Source of the DNA: Psilocybe azurescens
Lineage: Eukaryota > Basidiomycota > Agaricomycetes > Agaricales > Agrocybaceae
Direction of reading: 5' to 3'
Assembly: GCA_023853785.1 (NCBI GenBank)
Contig: JAJIRX010000904.1
Location: 248,001 to 312,000, forward strand
DNA length: 64,000 bases
This document shows, one piece after another, positions 12,501-23,169 of the stretch (position 1 is its first letter; each line of letters opens with the position of its first letter). Made by a program: the position numbers and the translations under genes. Below the pieces are notes generated by a model. It was not told the DNA's origin. It ran no database searches and saw only the letters and a program-made list of their open reading frames with translations.

Positions 12501-13435
12501 AGTACGCACACTAGTGCATAGTGCGCCTCGTTTCCCAGTAATTTGGAGTCAATGCCTCGTTGCACTAGTCATGTTTCCGCCTCGTTCTGAATTATCTGCG
12601 ATTGAAGTGTTCGTCCTGCGGCATACTCGCGTCTCTTGCTGACTTCAAAGAGAGGCGTCTCTATATGTATCGCTGCTTTCATGTTATTCTGACCAAACTA
12701 CTGGGCTAAAGAAGTCCTTCTCTCGATTCTGTGTGCTATGCCCTTGCATTGCGTTTTCGTTTCGGACCGAAAAATAATTTCTATCGTCTCAAGCAGTCTA
12801 TTGATAACTCTGTGGGTACGCACTTTCCTCGAGCTCCCACACTGGCACATCTCCGCTACCTGCCTCTTTTCTTTTTCTTCTTCCAGAGAAATCAGCAAGC
12901 TGCATCGGTGGAGCGTATCAAAACGTTCGACATGCCGTGGCCGCTCACCTTTCCCTGGCTGCTTACGACTTGCGGAATCTATAGTGGATGCTTGGAAACG
13001 CCGACGTGTATAACTGCTTTAGAGCACGTTTTCCGAGTATTGTATGTGTATTTCGTTAGTCGTATCTGCTTGGAAGTAGATGGATTTAAAACATCCGGAA
13101 TTCGTCCGGAAAATTAGCAAAGAGGTGCTGTAGTCTCTTTGGACCACAACGCCTTTGCGAGGTAGAAAGGCTGCAGCTGGTGCAGACTCTCTGGAAATTT
13201 GTCAACCTGATACGAGGGTTAGCGCCTTGTCTTGCCAGATCTGGAATTACTTGCTTTACATAGAGGTATGCACATAGAGGCGATCATAAATATCGGATGA
13301 TATATGTTTTTTGACGCAAAGGGGCTATAGTTAGCCTTTACTCCGTTAGCACCGAGCGTGATGATCTCTGTCTACACCTCGAAGAAGTCGTTCACGATCA
13401 GGGGAAAAAGACTTTTACTTATGCGAAATGCATTA
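9570..13435. other. Gene-poor stretch, possible decayed coding remnant at 11210-11668
   Basis: No intact gene is visible over nearly 4 kb. On the minus strand one frame stays open from about 11668 to 11210 except for a single TAG near 11485. It has mixed amino-acid composition (GRLYRKGVFAIEVTQRF, FKNYTWPCFKRQDNG) and could be a relic, but I recognise no family. The remainder shows scattered short frames on both strands without protein character. Confidence 0.35.
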
Positions 13436-14121
13436 CAGTCAAAGACACTTCCTTGACACAAAAAATTGACATGCCCATATTGCGTCACAAATACAAAAGA
13501 TTTTGCAGTTATTTTTTTTTAGGCTATAACTAGATACTCTGAGGAGTATATCTACCAAAAATAATTATGAGATACCATGTATTATATTGTAAACGAGAGG
13601 AAAGAAAGTTGGAAGCCAAATTGTCACGTTTACACCTCCTTGACACAAGTGTGACACGACGGACCATCCTGAGTAAGTTGGCTAAGTTTAGAATGAGAGA
13701 ACCGATGTTGAGGCCAGAACGCGTTGATCAGAGAACGTGTGTTATGTAAGCACCTTGTCACGCTTCCACAAGATGGACACTGTGTTTTGGACGCATTTCG
13801 TCCAGATTTATCGGAAAAAATAGCTAGATCAGTGGAACAGGTTATATTGCACCTAATGTGCAAATTTGGGACCCAACCGTTGCTTTATTGACTCAAAAAA
13901 TCAGTTGCGAGATTATGCATCAACCCAAATTCGGTCATTTCCCGTCTTAATCGCACGATTCTGAGACACCAAGTCCACCAAACCACACCAAATTTTGCAA
14001 GCACTTGTATGCATACTAGTACTGCATACGCACAAAATTTGGTAGATTTAAAACAAGATTTGCGCCCAAAAATCGATTTGTGTCAAGGAGGTATCGTATG
14101 TCAAGGAGGTGTCTTTGACTG
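13436..14121. mobile_element. 686-bp TIR element with TA target site (mariner-type MITE)
   Basis: The ends are inverted copies. The left end reads CAGTCAAAGACACTTCCTTG from 13436, and the reverse complement of the right end gives CAGTCAAAGACACCTCCTTG. The match runs on to about 23 bp with one mismatch. TA dinucleotides flank both ends (13434-13435 and 14122-14123), as expected of Tc1/mariner-type insertion. The motif CCTCCTTGACACAA recurs inside near both ends (13635-13648 and, inverted, 14078-14091). No transposase frame exists, so this would be non-autonomous and mobilised in trans. CpG content looks normal, unlike the large repeat island further right. Confidence 0.75.
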
Positions 14122-15904
14122 TATGCAACAGTCTTATTGCGTCCGCGCAGCTATGTAATGTGTATTGGTGCACTCACATAATAAGGTGGTGATTTGCTCA
14201 CGGTCAATTCTGAGAATAAAATATCGTAGAGGGATGGGTTATACGGAGGAGTATGAATCATCAAATGTGGGGATACCGGGTCAAAGATGACTTCTGTCAC
14301 TCTCAGATAATCATAAAATCCTGGCTTCGAATCTAGAATGCGAGGAGAAGCAAAGATAAGAAGAATTGCACAAGACACAAGTGAGTCGTGTTTTTTTTTT
14401 TTTTAAAAATTATATTATCTATGCGGCGACCCCAGAAAGAACAATGCTTGGAAGTTGAAAGATTAAGTTAGACCGAGAGTATTTCGAACCAACGGAAATA
14501 TTTGATTCCTATGTATTCAAGTCGCGAGCCCGAGACTGAGCAGGTGCCTCGTTGGCCGCCAAGCCCAGGCTCCTGGCTGAGGTGACTCAAACACAGAGCA
14601 CCGGCCCATCATGCTTGATGGACATAGCGGTATAGATAATAGCATACAGTATTCAAATTGCCACACAGTTGTGCAATCTCGTGTGAGAAGGCAGGCGATT
14701 CGGCGTCGCCGGTATTAGTATTATAAGTCTGTATTATGTTAATGTATATGATTTGATGAGTTGCAGGATGCGGAGGCGGAGGCGGGAGCGCAAGAGTCGA
14801 GATTCGCCTTACAAGAATCATGGAAATAGAATGTTGAAACAGGCCTTCATGTGATGGGAAGGTTGCCACCGAGTGGTTCGAATAGATAGAAGAATAGTCA
14901 TAGATTCGAGTTTGAAGCGAAGAGGGCGCCACAAATTCAATTTATTATGCGTCTTCAACGATAATGTAATTGAAGGGACGCGTTGGAGGTTCTTAGTGTT
15001 ACACCATCCGCTGGATTGAATACTGCGAACTCAATCATAAGGAAGGACAATGTCAGTGATCATGCATGAGACGAAGTTGCCATATATACTCCCGCGAGCA
15101 TCATCCAAGAATAACAGTACCCTGATATGTCACCGATGGTGGAATTCCTTAATGAATGAGTCTAGACATCAGTCTGACAGAACGACTTCCTACACCGTCG
15201 GACTCGAAATTAAAGACTTGATGATGATGCCTATCTCCAATGCATAAAATCAATGCGTCATTAGTTCTATGATTAATCGATTGTTGAAAGTATAACGCAC
15301 TTGATCATTTCGAGGTTGTAACATGTTGGCAATGTAGAGCCAATTGAAAGGGAAGCACGCACAAAAGAAGTGATTCTCGTAATACCCCTTGAATGTTCAA
15401 ATTCCTCCACCTCGTGCGGAAGGAGGCGGAAGGAAATGAGATAGAACAGGGTGAACAATTATTCCATCGACTATCCAGGGTAAATATTGGCAGGGATCTT
15501 CGCACTTTGCGACTCGGGGACCCCGCCGTGTCGTTATTGCTTCTAGGGTAGATAGATAACGGGGCCTGTTCGGTTTGGCTGGCATATTTAGAAACAAGGA
15601 TGTGATGTGCCGTTGCATTTGCAAGCAATACAAAGAATCAATTAGAACTGCTTTGAATGAGTTGCAGTGCGTGTAAATCTCACCAACCAAACGCCTTAAT
15701 TCGTGTTCTGTTCGCAATGTCGCACCGGTCACCGTTACAGGATATTCCACATCAATACCCCCAACGCCTCATGTCTCTCTGTCTCCTCATGGTCAGAAAC
15801 TTAACCCTTTTGGCATGCTCTAAATCCCTCTGCTACATATCTTTCGATAAAATATCCCTAGGAATCCCTGCTCGCAGTTGTCCAATGCGTGATTCATAAT
15901 ATTA
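14122..15904. other. Non-coding stretch between the TIR element and the INO1 promoter repeats
   Basis: I see no supportable gene. There is a long T run near 14389-14404. The open frames on the minus strand between 15300 and 15750 lack protein character. Confidence 0.4.
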
Positions 15905-16039
15905 GTGAGATGATTGGCCAGCTTCAATTCGCGTTTTCTGACGTTAAAGTTGAATGTATCGTGGAAGAAACGAAAGCCCACTGGGAAAATAAGAACAGTG
16001 ATGCCGCTGACAAATACCGACTGATGGAAAAGATAAACT

Positions 16040-16045
16040 CACGTG
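16040..16045 (+). promoter_or_regulatory. CACGTG E-box (copy 1) upstream of INO1
   Basis: The palindrome TCACGTGA sits in the first repeat copy, about 880 bp upstream of INO1. CACGTG is a core site of bHLH factors, and in yeast INO1 is controlled by a bHLH pair (Ino2/Ino4) through related elements. Whether the same logic holds here is inference. Confidence 0.45.
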
Positions 16046-16288
16046 ATTTACATAAAATTTATCAGTGCGACGATTGGCCAGCTTCAACTGCATTTTCTTG
16101 AAAGCCCTTACAATTCTTTTTTCACAAAATTAAACTTGAATGCATCTGTGGGAGTCATGAAGTCGTAACGAAAGTGGTCGTGGAAGAAACGAGAGGGGCC
16201 ACTGGGAAAATAAGAACATCCAAAGGTGAAGTTGCCGCTGACAAATCATAGAAGCCGAATACTAACTGATGCGGCAAAACGGAATAAT

Positions 16289-16294
16289 CACGTG
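16289..16294 (+). promoter_or_regulatory. CACGTG E-box (copy 2) upstream of INO1
   Basis: The same TCACGTGA palindrome is kept in the second repeat copy, about 630 bp upstream of the INO1 start, although the DNA around it has diverged. Retention in both copies is the reason to suspect function. Confidence 0.45.
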
Positions 16295-16687
16295 ACTTAC
16301 ATTTGTTTGAAATTTATTCGCGCGTTCTACACATGCTCATCACCTCCTATTCTCTTCTTTTCATGTTTCTAGATGCGCGACATTCACGTTATCATCAGAA
16401 ACGAGAGAGTCGGTGAGAATAACACAATTACTGAGAACCTTCTCACAATGTGCAGCCGTCCCTTTATCCCTGGGGTTGGCCTGAAAATCTAATCTTCTGT
16501 GGACCCTGAAGATTGCCCTAGATCCCATCAGATCGTACGATTATTCAATTTCGAATACGGACTTCGAAATGTGTGACATAAAAGTTGTTGACACCGTGTC
16601 GTTAGCGGCTGCACTCTTGCTTTACAATTTTCACAACCAAGCCAAGCCAACATCGCGAGCCACCCCACAAGCACTCAATCCCCAGCG

Positions 16688-16695
16688 TATAAAAG
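16688..16695 (+). promoter_or_regulatory. TATA box of INO1
   Basis: TATAAAAG lies 237 bp upstream of the INO1 ATG. It is followed by a pyrimidine-rich leader (TTTCTTCAGC, CTCGTCTCGG), typical of strongly expressed basidiomycete genes. Confidence 0.6.
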
Positions 16696-16924
16696 ACTCA
16701 TTGTTTCTGCTCACTTTCTTCAGCACCTTTGTTTCCTTGTATCGTCTCGTCTCGGTTTTGGTGACCCACACGCCTACCTCGATTTACTTGCAAGTTTTGC
16801 ATGTACTCGAACAACCTTTGCAGCTCCCACAACACTCACAGAGGCTCTAAACACTCCTCCGCCGGCTTTTTGATAACTTTCTGATTTTTTGTGCTCAACA
16901 ACCCCGTACAACAAATTATCTATA

Positions 16925-18786
16925 ATGGCTCCAATTCTGTCCACCGGTACTTCTGGGTACAACACCCCTGAGTCCGAGCTCGAGTCTCTGCTCCCAATTC
17001 ACCCCACCGCTGTTCGTCGCCCCCATGCCATAACCGTTCAATCCGAGAACACTCTTTACACCGACGAACATATCACCTCCAAATTTGTTAACCGTGGTTC
17101 CGAGGTCACCGTCACCGATGGACACTACAACATCAAGCCTACTGTGCAGGAGTACGAGTTCCAAACCAAGCGGGCAGTTTCTAAGACTGGGTACGTTTTG
17201 TTTTGTCGCCTTTGTCTCATTTCTCCATACTAATTTTTTTTTGTCTCCCAGTTTGATGATGATCGGTATTGGCGGTAACAACGGCTCTACATTGTGCGCC
17301 ACCATCCTCGCCAACCGTCACAACATCGTCTGGCACACCAAGTCTGGTATCCAGCAGCCCAACTATATCGGCTCCGTTCTTCGCGCCTCCACGGTGCGCA
17401 TTGGATCTGAGCCCGCTACGGGCAAGGATGTCCACGTCCCCATCTCCGATGTCCTCCCCATGGTTCACCCCAACGATCTCGTCCTTGGCGGATGGGATAT
17501 CTCCGGTCTCTCCATGGACAAGGCCATGGAGCGTTCCCAGGTCTTGGACTACGACCTCCAACGCCAAGTCGCGCCCTACATGGCGCAGCTCGGAAAGCCC
17601 CTCCCGTCTATCTACTACCCCGACTTCATCGCCGCCAACCAGGAGGCGCGCGCGGACAACCTGATCCCCGGCGAGGACAAGCAAGCGCACCTCGAGCACA
17701 TCCGCGCGGACATCCGCAAATTCAAGCAGGAGCATGGGCTCGACCGCGTCGTTGTGTTCTGGACCGCGAACACCGAGAGGTACAGCGACATCATCCCGGG
17801 CATCAACGACACGAAGGAGAACCTTCTCGCGGCGATCAAGAGCTCGCACTCGGAGGTGTCGCCGTCCACCGTGTTCGCCGTTGCAGCGATTCTGGAGGGC
17901 GAGCCGTTCATCAACGGCGCGCCGCAGAACACATTTGTGCCGGGTGTCATCGAGCTCGCGGAGAGCCAGAAGTCGTTCATTGGCGGAGACGATTTGAAGT
18001 CCGGGCAGACCAAGCTCAAGTCGGTCCTCGCCGAGTTCCTCGTCAACGCCGGCATCAAGCCCCTCTCCATCGCGTCGTACAACCATCTCGGAAACAACGA
18101 CGGCCACAACTTGTCGGCAGAGAGGCAGTTCAAGAGCAAGGAGATCAGCAAGAGCAGCGTTGTCGATGATATGGTGGACGCGAACCGTCTTTTGTACAAG
18201 GCGCCTGAGGTCGGCGCGAAGGGCGTCCCTGTGGGCAAGGGCGAGCATCCTGATCACATCGTCGTCATCAAGTATGTCCCCGCTGTTGGAGACTCCAAGC
18301 GCGCCATCGACGAGTACTACTCCGAGATCTTCTGCGGCGGCCGCTCGACCATCAACATCTTCAACGAGTGCGAGGTCAGTAGTCTTTTGTCTTCCTCTCG
18401 GTTTTCTTTAGCTCATCTGATTTTTTTTTTATCGATTTTGTAGGATTCTCTCCTTGCCACTCCTCTCATCTTGGACTTGGCCATCCTTGCCGAGCTCCTG
18501 ACGCGTGTCCAGTACCGCAAAGTCGACGAGAACAAGGAATTCTCCCTCTCTACTCCGTCCTCTCGCTCCTCTCGTACATGCTTAAGGCCCCCTCGTCAAG
18601 CCTGGTGCGTTTGCGCTCTCGATCTCTATTCTATTACCATAAATACTGACCTTTTTTCTCTCTCTCGCAGGCACTGAGGTCGTCAACAGCCTCAACAGGC
18701 AGCGCAATGCGCTCGAGAGCTTCCTCAAGGCGTGCATCGGCTTGGAGAGCAACACCGACTTACTCCTCGAAACCCGCCTCTGGTAA
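16925..18786 (+). CDS. INO1: Inositol-3-phosphate synthase (Ino1)
   Basis: The enzyme converts glucose-6-phosphate to 1L-myo-inositol-1-phosphate with NAD, the committed step of inositol and phosphatidylinositol synthesis in the cytosol. Family marks are plain: the NAD-binding loop [45 protein letters not shown], then [20 protein letters not shown] and [14 protein letters not shown], and the end DLLLETRLW. Exons are 16925-17190, 17252-18374, 18444-18604 and 18671-18786. Exon 3 needs two one-base corrections. One lies just after NKEF (about 18541), where the frame must reach [15 protein letters not shown]. The other is at the C5 run 18588-18592, to read LVKPG. With both, the length is 555 residues, normal for the family. 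Codon use is strongly C-ending, which also creates a long antisense open frame. I take the breaks as base errors, not inactivation. Confidence 0.94.
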
Positions 18787-19590
18787 ATGCCTCGCCTCGC
18801 TTACTTGACCACTTGTGGCTGCAAGTATAAGCAAGCATATAGATAGATGTTAGAATTTTTTCCCCTTGTCTCAAATGTTTGATCGTTTCGTGGCCAAAAG
18901 GGCCCTGTTTCTCGCCGAATCGTGATTCGTGATCTCCAGTAAAATGTGTAGCCTGCGTATACACAAAAACATAGATAAAACGTATTTACAAACTTATGTA
19001 TGCCTGCCCGCCTGCCTGTGTTGCCTTTTGGACTCTCGTGATTGCTAAATATATCGTGTTTTGCCTATATTAGATCTTCCGCTTCGCAGTTCGAGTGATT
19101 ATTGCAAGCTGCCTCCAAGTTAAAATGTTGAAGTATGGTATGGGCGTCCATAATGTTACAGTATGACCTTTGCGCCGTGCGCACTGCTAATGGACAAACG
19201 ACAAGCGTACACCCACAACCTGGAAGAGGAAGGTTGGTGCCAAATCGGTGTAATCTGCACCCTGACGTGTACACACAAAGTGAACATTCGGTCCGACTAT
19301 GATCACCCATCGATAATTATTTATTCGACAGGGTTCAGCGGCGAGCGCGTTTAAGGGTCCTATTTAGCGGGCTTCTTTCAGGGTGCCACTGTGGAAAACG
19401 GAGTTCTTTTTGTTGATGAGATCGGAGATGTAAGATCATCACAGGCCGCATCGCACGGCGCAGCTACAATACTCGGTACAGTCGTATGTAGCGGAAATGC
19501 GATATCCATTCATTTGAGTCTGATCAAGGTATGAATTGACGGTTTTTTGTCAAGGCCGCTCGAACTCTAAATTGTACATAGACCCCAGAG
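18787..19590. other. Convergent 3' region between INO1 and the DPBB gene
   Basis: This is the 3' flank of both genes. Short frames on either strand lack protein character. No repeat or RNA gene is seen. Confidence 0.4.
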
Positions 19591-20389
19591 CTAGACAATA
19601 ATAACCCACGTCACGTTCGCGACGACCCCATCAGCAAGCGGCGCGAAGTGTGTGAACGCGACGGTGGATAACCCGATGTTGTTCGCGGATGTGGGGTTTG
19701 TCTTGTAGTAGTCGACGATTTGGGCCGTGATTGTGAGGTTCTTTGCACCTGTTGGAGTAGGGAATTAAGAAGGGGTCAGAGTAGGATTTATGAATTAAGA
19801 TTAGGATTAAAAGGGCGATATATAGACGAAGAATGGGGATGTGAAAGGATAAGGATGATGAGAGTGTATGCGTGTATGTACGTACCTTTAATGAATAGCC
19901 TGTGGCCGCAAATTGGGTTTCTAGAGGTCGACGCAGACAGTTAGTATACTCACTACGGACAAGCGAACCGCAGCCACAGTGAACATAGCGTACATACTTG
20001 TTTGGGTTGGCGGTAGCTCCACTATCAGCGTTTACAGTAAGTAAGCTAACCTATATCATAATCGTAGTGTGTTGGGAGACGGATGACTCACGGGAAGCTA
20101 TTGAATGTCGTGTTCGAAACGGTCGCAACGATTTGCTGGCTCGTGTTCGTGTGCCCGCACGCGCCGAGGCCGGGGACGAAGTTGAAGACTGGATGTGTGT
20201 AGTAAAAGTAAGCGAGTCAGATCCGACATATTGACTATGTGTAAAAAGAGGAAAAGGAGGAGAGGAGGAGGAGGAAGAGAAAGAGGCGGGAAGGAACTTA
20301 CGAGTGCCGATATGGGTTTGCGCCACTACAACAGGCGCGATGGAGATCAGCGAAAGGACGAGAAGGGCTGGCGCCTGAGAAAGTCTCAT
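19591..20389 (-). CDS. Secreted RlpA-like double-psi beta-barrel protein
   Basis: Five exons (20302-20389, 20092-20188, 19998-20021, 19886-19920 and 19591-19748) give 133 residues without any frame break. The start is a signal peptide (MRLSQAPALLVLSLISIAPV, cleavage probably after VVVAQ). The mature part has the small DPBB fold pattern: GLGACGHTNTSQQIVATVS, then NPICGHRLFIKG, then LTITAQIVDYY, GLSTVAFTHFAPLADG and VTWVII. Such proteins (RlpA/barwin/expansin-like, including the riboflavin-aldehyde-forming-enzyme-like group in basidiomycetes) are extracellular and thought to act on or bind wall polysaccharides. Catalytic activity cannot be claimed. Two Asn-x-Thr sites suggest glycosylation. Confidence 0.82.
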
Positions 20390-20502
20390 TATCTTGCGAT
20401 TGCGAGGGCACTTGGCTGCCGGATGCTATTGTTGGCGACTAAGTGAAGTAAAGTATCAGTAGGTTCAAGGCGACGCCGAGGTCGTGGTCGTGTGTAGAAG
20501 GC

Positions 20503-20508
20503 TTTATA
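20503..20508 (-). promoter_or_regulatory. TATA box of the DPBB gene
   Basis: The minus strand reads GATATAAAGCC about 115 bp upstream of the ATG at 20389, a normal position for a fungal TATA element. Confidence 0.5.
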
Positions 20509-20519
20509 TCTGCCAGTTG

Positions 20520-22488
20520 CGTTGCATGCTTAATAAGAAATCAATCGAGCACTGCCGTGTGTACAAGTCAAAATCGTAAGTACAGATGGCTATATACAAA
20601 TATGGTGGTAGAAGTTGCAGAATAAAGTGCACCGGGCATTGAGTTTGACTAAAGGCCGCGTACATGGTAGGAGAAGAGAAGGGAAGGAAGTGAAAGATCG
20701 CTTGTAAACGGTGTTATCTAGGCTAGAAGCACAGAACGTGGGGCATGGTATATGTATCGACCTATGGCAGATAAGTATACAGAGTAGTCCGAGGGTGATG
20801 ATGTTGTTGATTTGGTTAAGCGGGGATCAGCGAGTCTAAAGGTTTTTGGAATGTAGCTTCCTCAGGATCAAGCCTCGAACGCCAGGTGAATAAAGAGTAC
20901 TGGTTTAAGTTGCTGGATTTAAATTGAAGGACAAGGTATAGGAGAAAGGACTGAGCGAGTTTCATGAGACTTCAAGGAATGCATGTAGTCGCATGCATCC
21001 TGTGGAGGGGAAGTAAACGCCTCAGCAACATCTGTGCAAAATTCTGTGTTGTGATAGGCTTTAGGAATTGGATAGTGGCCGAGGACAAGACCGGATCCTA
21101 CGGTTCTCTAGACCATGGTCACGCTGCCAATTATCTGCGAATAATGAGGAATCGTCAGAGGCTTCGAAGCAGCAGAAGCAAGTGTTTTGGCGAGTTTCTT
21201 TTCAGAGCAGGCTTGAGTGCCAGATGTTAGAATGACGAGACATGCACGATGATGGTTCAAAGCCAAGAAACGATTTGAGCCTAAGGCCCCAAAATTCATC
21301 TCATAAACCGGTGTGCCAGAAACAGCCGGTGCCGGTGCCGGTGCCGGCGTCTCAACTGCTTGCTCAGAACCACTACATTCTCATAGCCCGTAGGTTTGAG
21401 CCAAGTTTGAGCAGCCACGAAACTCAGGTTTACAAACCAACCTTTCGTAATCCCTGAATCCATGACCTGGGCTTTCCACCAAGGGAAATTGTTATTGATG
21501 GGTTCCGGCCGATCTCAAAATAACAGCGACACAGCTATACTTGACGTGCAGAGCTCATTGGCGGATGTCATCAGGACAATCTGCTTCGTTCATGCTATGC
21601 ACACATAGTAGGGTTGAAGTAATTGGTTTAATATTGGATTGAACGCTGTACGCCGTAGTCAAAGCGTATACATGACCATCAAGCTGGATTCCGGTGTGTC
21701 CTTTCTTCATTTGACAGGCTATAATCTCCCTTAATAGCTTATTACTATGTCAATGTCAGAATTACCTGATAAGTATAGCAATTTAGATGCCTCATCCACC
21801 CAAGAGACAGAATCTCATACTGCCGAAATTCACGTTCGTACCACCAATTTTGAAAATGACCTTTGCAGTTTTTAACAATCTGCTCATACAGACGTCAGGA
21901 GGAGAAGCTGACGATATGAAAACAAGTGCACAAAAGAGCTTTCAACGTTTAGTACGTCTTTTACCACATTTAATACATTGTGATCTAATGAAGAGGAGGT
22001 CAGAGATATGGTAGACCCAGATGGAAGCGCTGTAGGGATCGATGAAAAGACGAATGTGACAAATGTTAGTAAATTGAAGTGGTCTCTCTTCCCAAAGTTG
22101 TGATTGTAATTCCATATATTGCAAGATTTGACCAACGATGAAGAAGGGTGGTCTGAAAATATCGGTCTTGCCAACTCGCTCATGAAAGAATCCAAGGCAG
22201 GGTTATCGTTTTCAAACCATGACATCCCCATTTTCCTATTTGTCGAATTTTCGAAAACCGTCCAACCACACACCCACTCCACACTGATGCCATGCGAGCT
22301 CTTGCGTCTGCATTGAATGTCAGGTTCATGTATACCAATCAGATAGAGGATCTCATGGTGTCTTTCACTTTTCGCTTTCAGATATCTGAAATCCACACCG
22401 AGATACGAGTCATGATGTAAGTGTGTTTGTTATGAAAAAATGGTATATCAGCTTAGGAAAGACGCAGCAGAACAACACCGTCATCTGA
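20520..22488. other. Gene-poor stretch with a GCCGGT microsatellite
   Basis: No gene is supported. Four GCCGGT-type hexamers lie at 21325-21348. Open frames between 21780 and 22400 exist on both strands and may be part of the decayed region that follows, but no family can be named. Confidence 0.35.
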
Positions 22489-22848
22489 CAGGAAGACGAG
22501 ACCGACTCTGCCAAAGATACATTGCAATTGGCGAGGGGATTATTGGCCGACTTCCAGAAGTCAACCTCGCTCAACACCGTTATCTCTCTTAGTTCAATAC
22601 TCACTTGCGCGTTTCTCATCTTCACCTACTACCCGGTTAGCGGCGTTGACTATTTTTGTCGATGGACTATATGCCCGCTTGTCAACCATTCCCATAATAT
22701 GGATGCCTGTGATCTGAATGAAGCCATTTCAATTCTACAAGACGCCATCAATTGTTGCACCGAGCAAGATGAGCAACAATTGAAGGTGAACGCCCGGAAC
22801 CGACTCTGCGCGTTGTTACATGTTTTGCTGTTGTTCCGGGCACGATGA
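22489..22848 (+). pseudogene. TPR-like coding fragment
   Basis: One open frame carries helical, repeat-like text: DTLQLARGLLADFQKSTSLN near the start and DLNEAISILQDAINCCTEQD near the end, followed by KVNARNRLCALLHVLLLF. This resembles the degenerate tetratricopeptide arrays found in many agaricomycete TPR/CHAT and STAND proteins. The segment is short, has no convincing start, and continues into non-coding DNA on both sides, so I read it as a relic. It lies 3.2 kb upstream of the NLR gene. Confidence 0.35.
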
Positions 22849-23169
22849 GAAACTCCTACATTGTCAGTTTCGTGATCGACGACAGTAGATTCCAAGTCGG
22901 AGCCATAAACATTCAATGCGGTCTCGTAGGGCCTAAATAAATATCCCAGCTGGTAGGTATGAAACGAAGTGTAGGATTAACGCCACTTGATTGTCGAGAG
23001 AAGCCCAAAAGGCGCCCAAAGTTGCAGGTTGGCCGTTTTTAATTAGTTAGCCATGTCGCAATCATGGGTTTTCCGCAGCCACCTCTAACCAGATTAACCC
23101 ATGTACCGAACTATTCAGTGAGTAATAATCGGTCCAATCGGTGATCCTTCCAAGACTTTTTGCGCACAT

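Larger units (their letters stand above)
15905..16324 (+). repeat. Diverged tandem duplication in the INO1 upstream region
   Basis: Copy 1 (about 15905-16066) and copy 2 (about 16067-16324) share the ordered blocks GATTGGCCAGCTTCAA, CGTGGAAGAAACGA, CACTGGGAAAATAAGAAC, GCCGCTGACAAAT and TCACGTGA followed by TTACAT. Copy 2 carries roughly 90 bp of extra sequence. The duplication lies 600-1,020 bp before the INO1 start codon, with no gene between, so it is probably upstream regulatory sequence of INO1. That assignment is inference from position. Confidence 0.7.

Noticed and set aside
17217..18257. 346-codon open frame on the minus strand across INO1
   Set aside because: It lies antisense to a highly conserved, strongly C-ending coding exon, which clears stops on the opposite strand. 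Composition is Val/Leu/Arg-rich with no family pattern.
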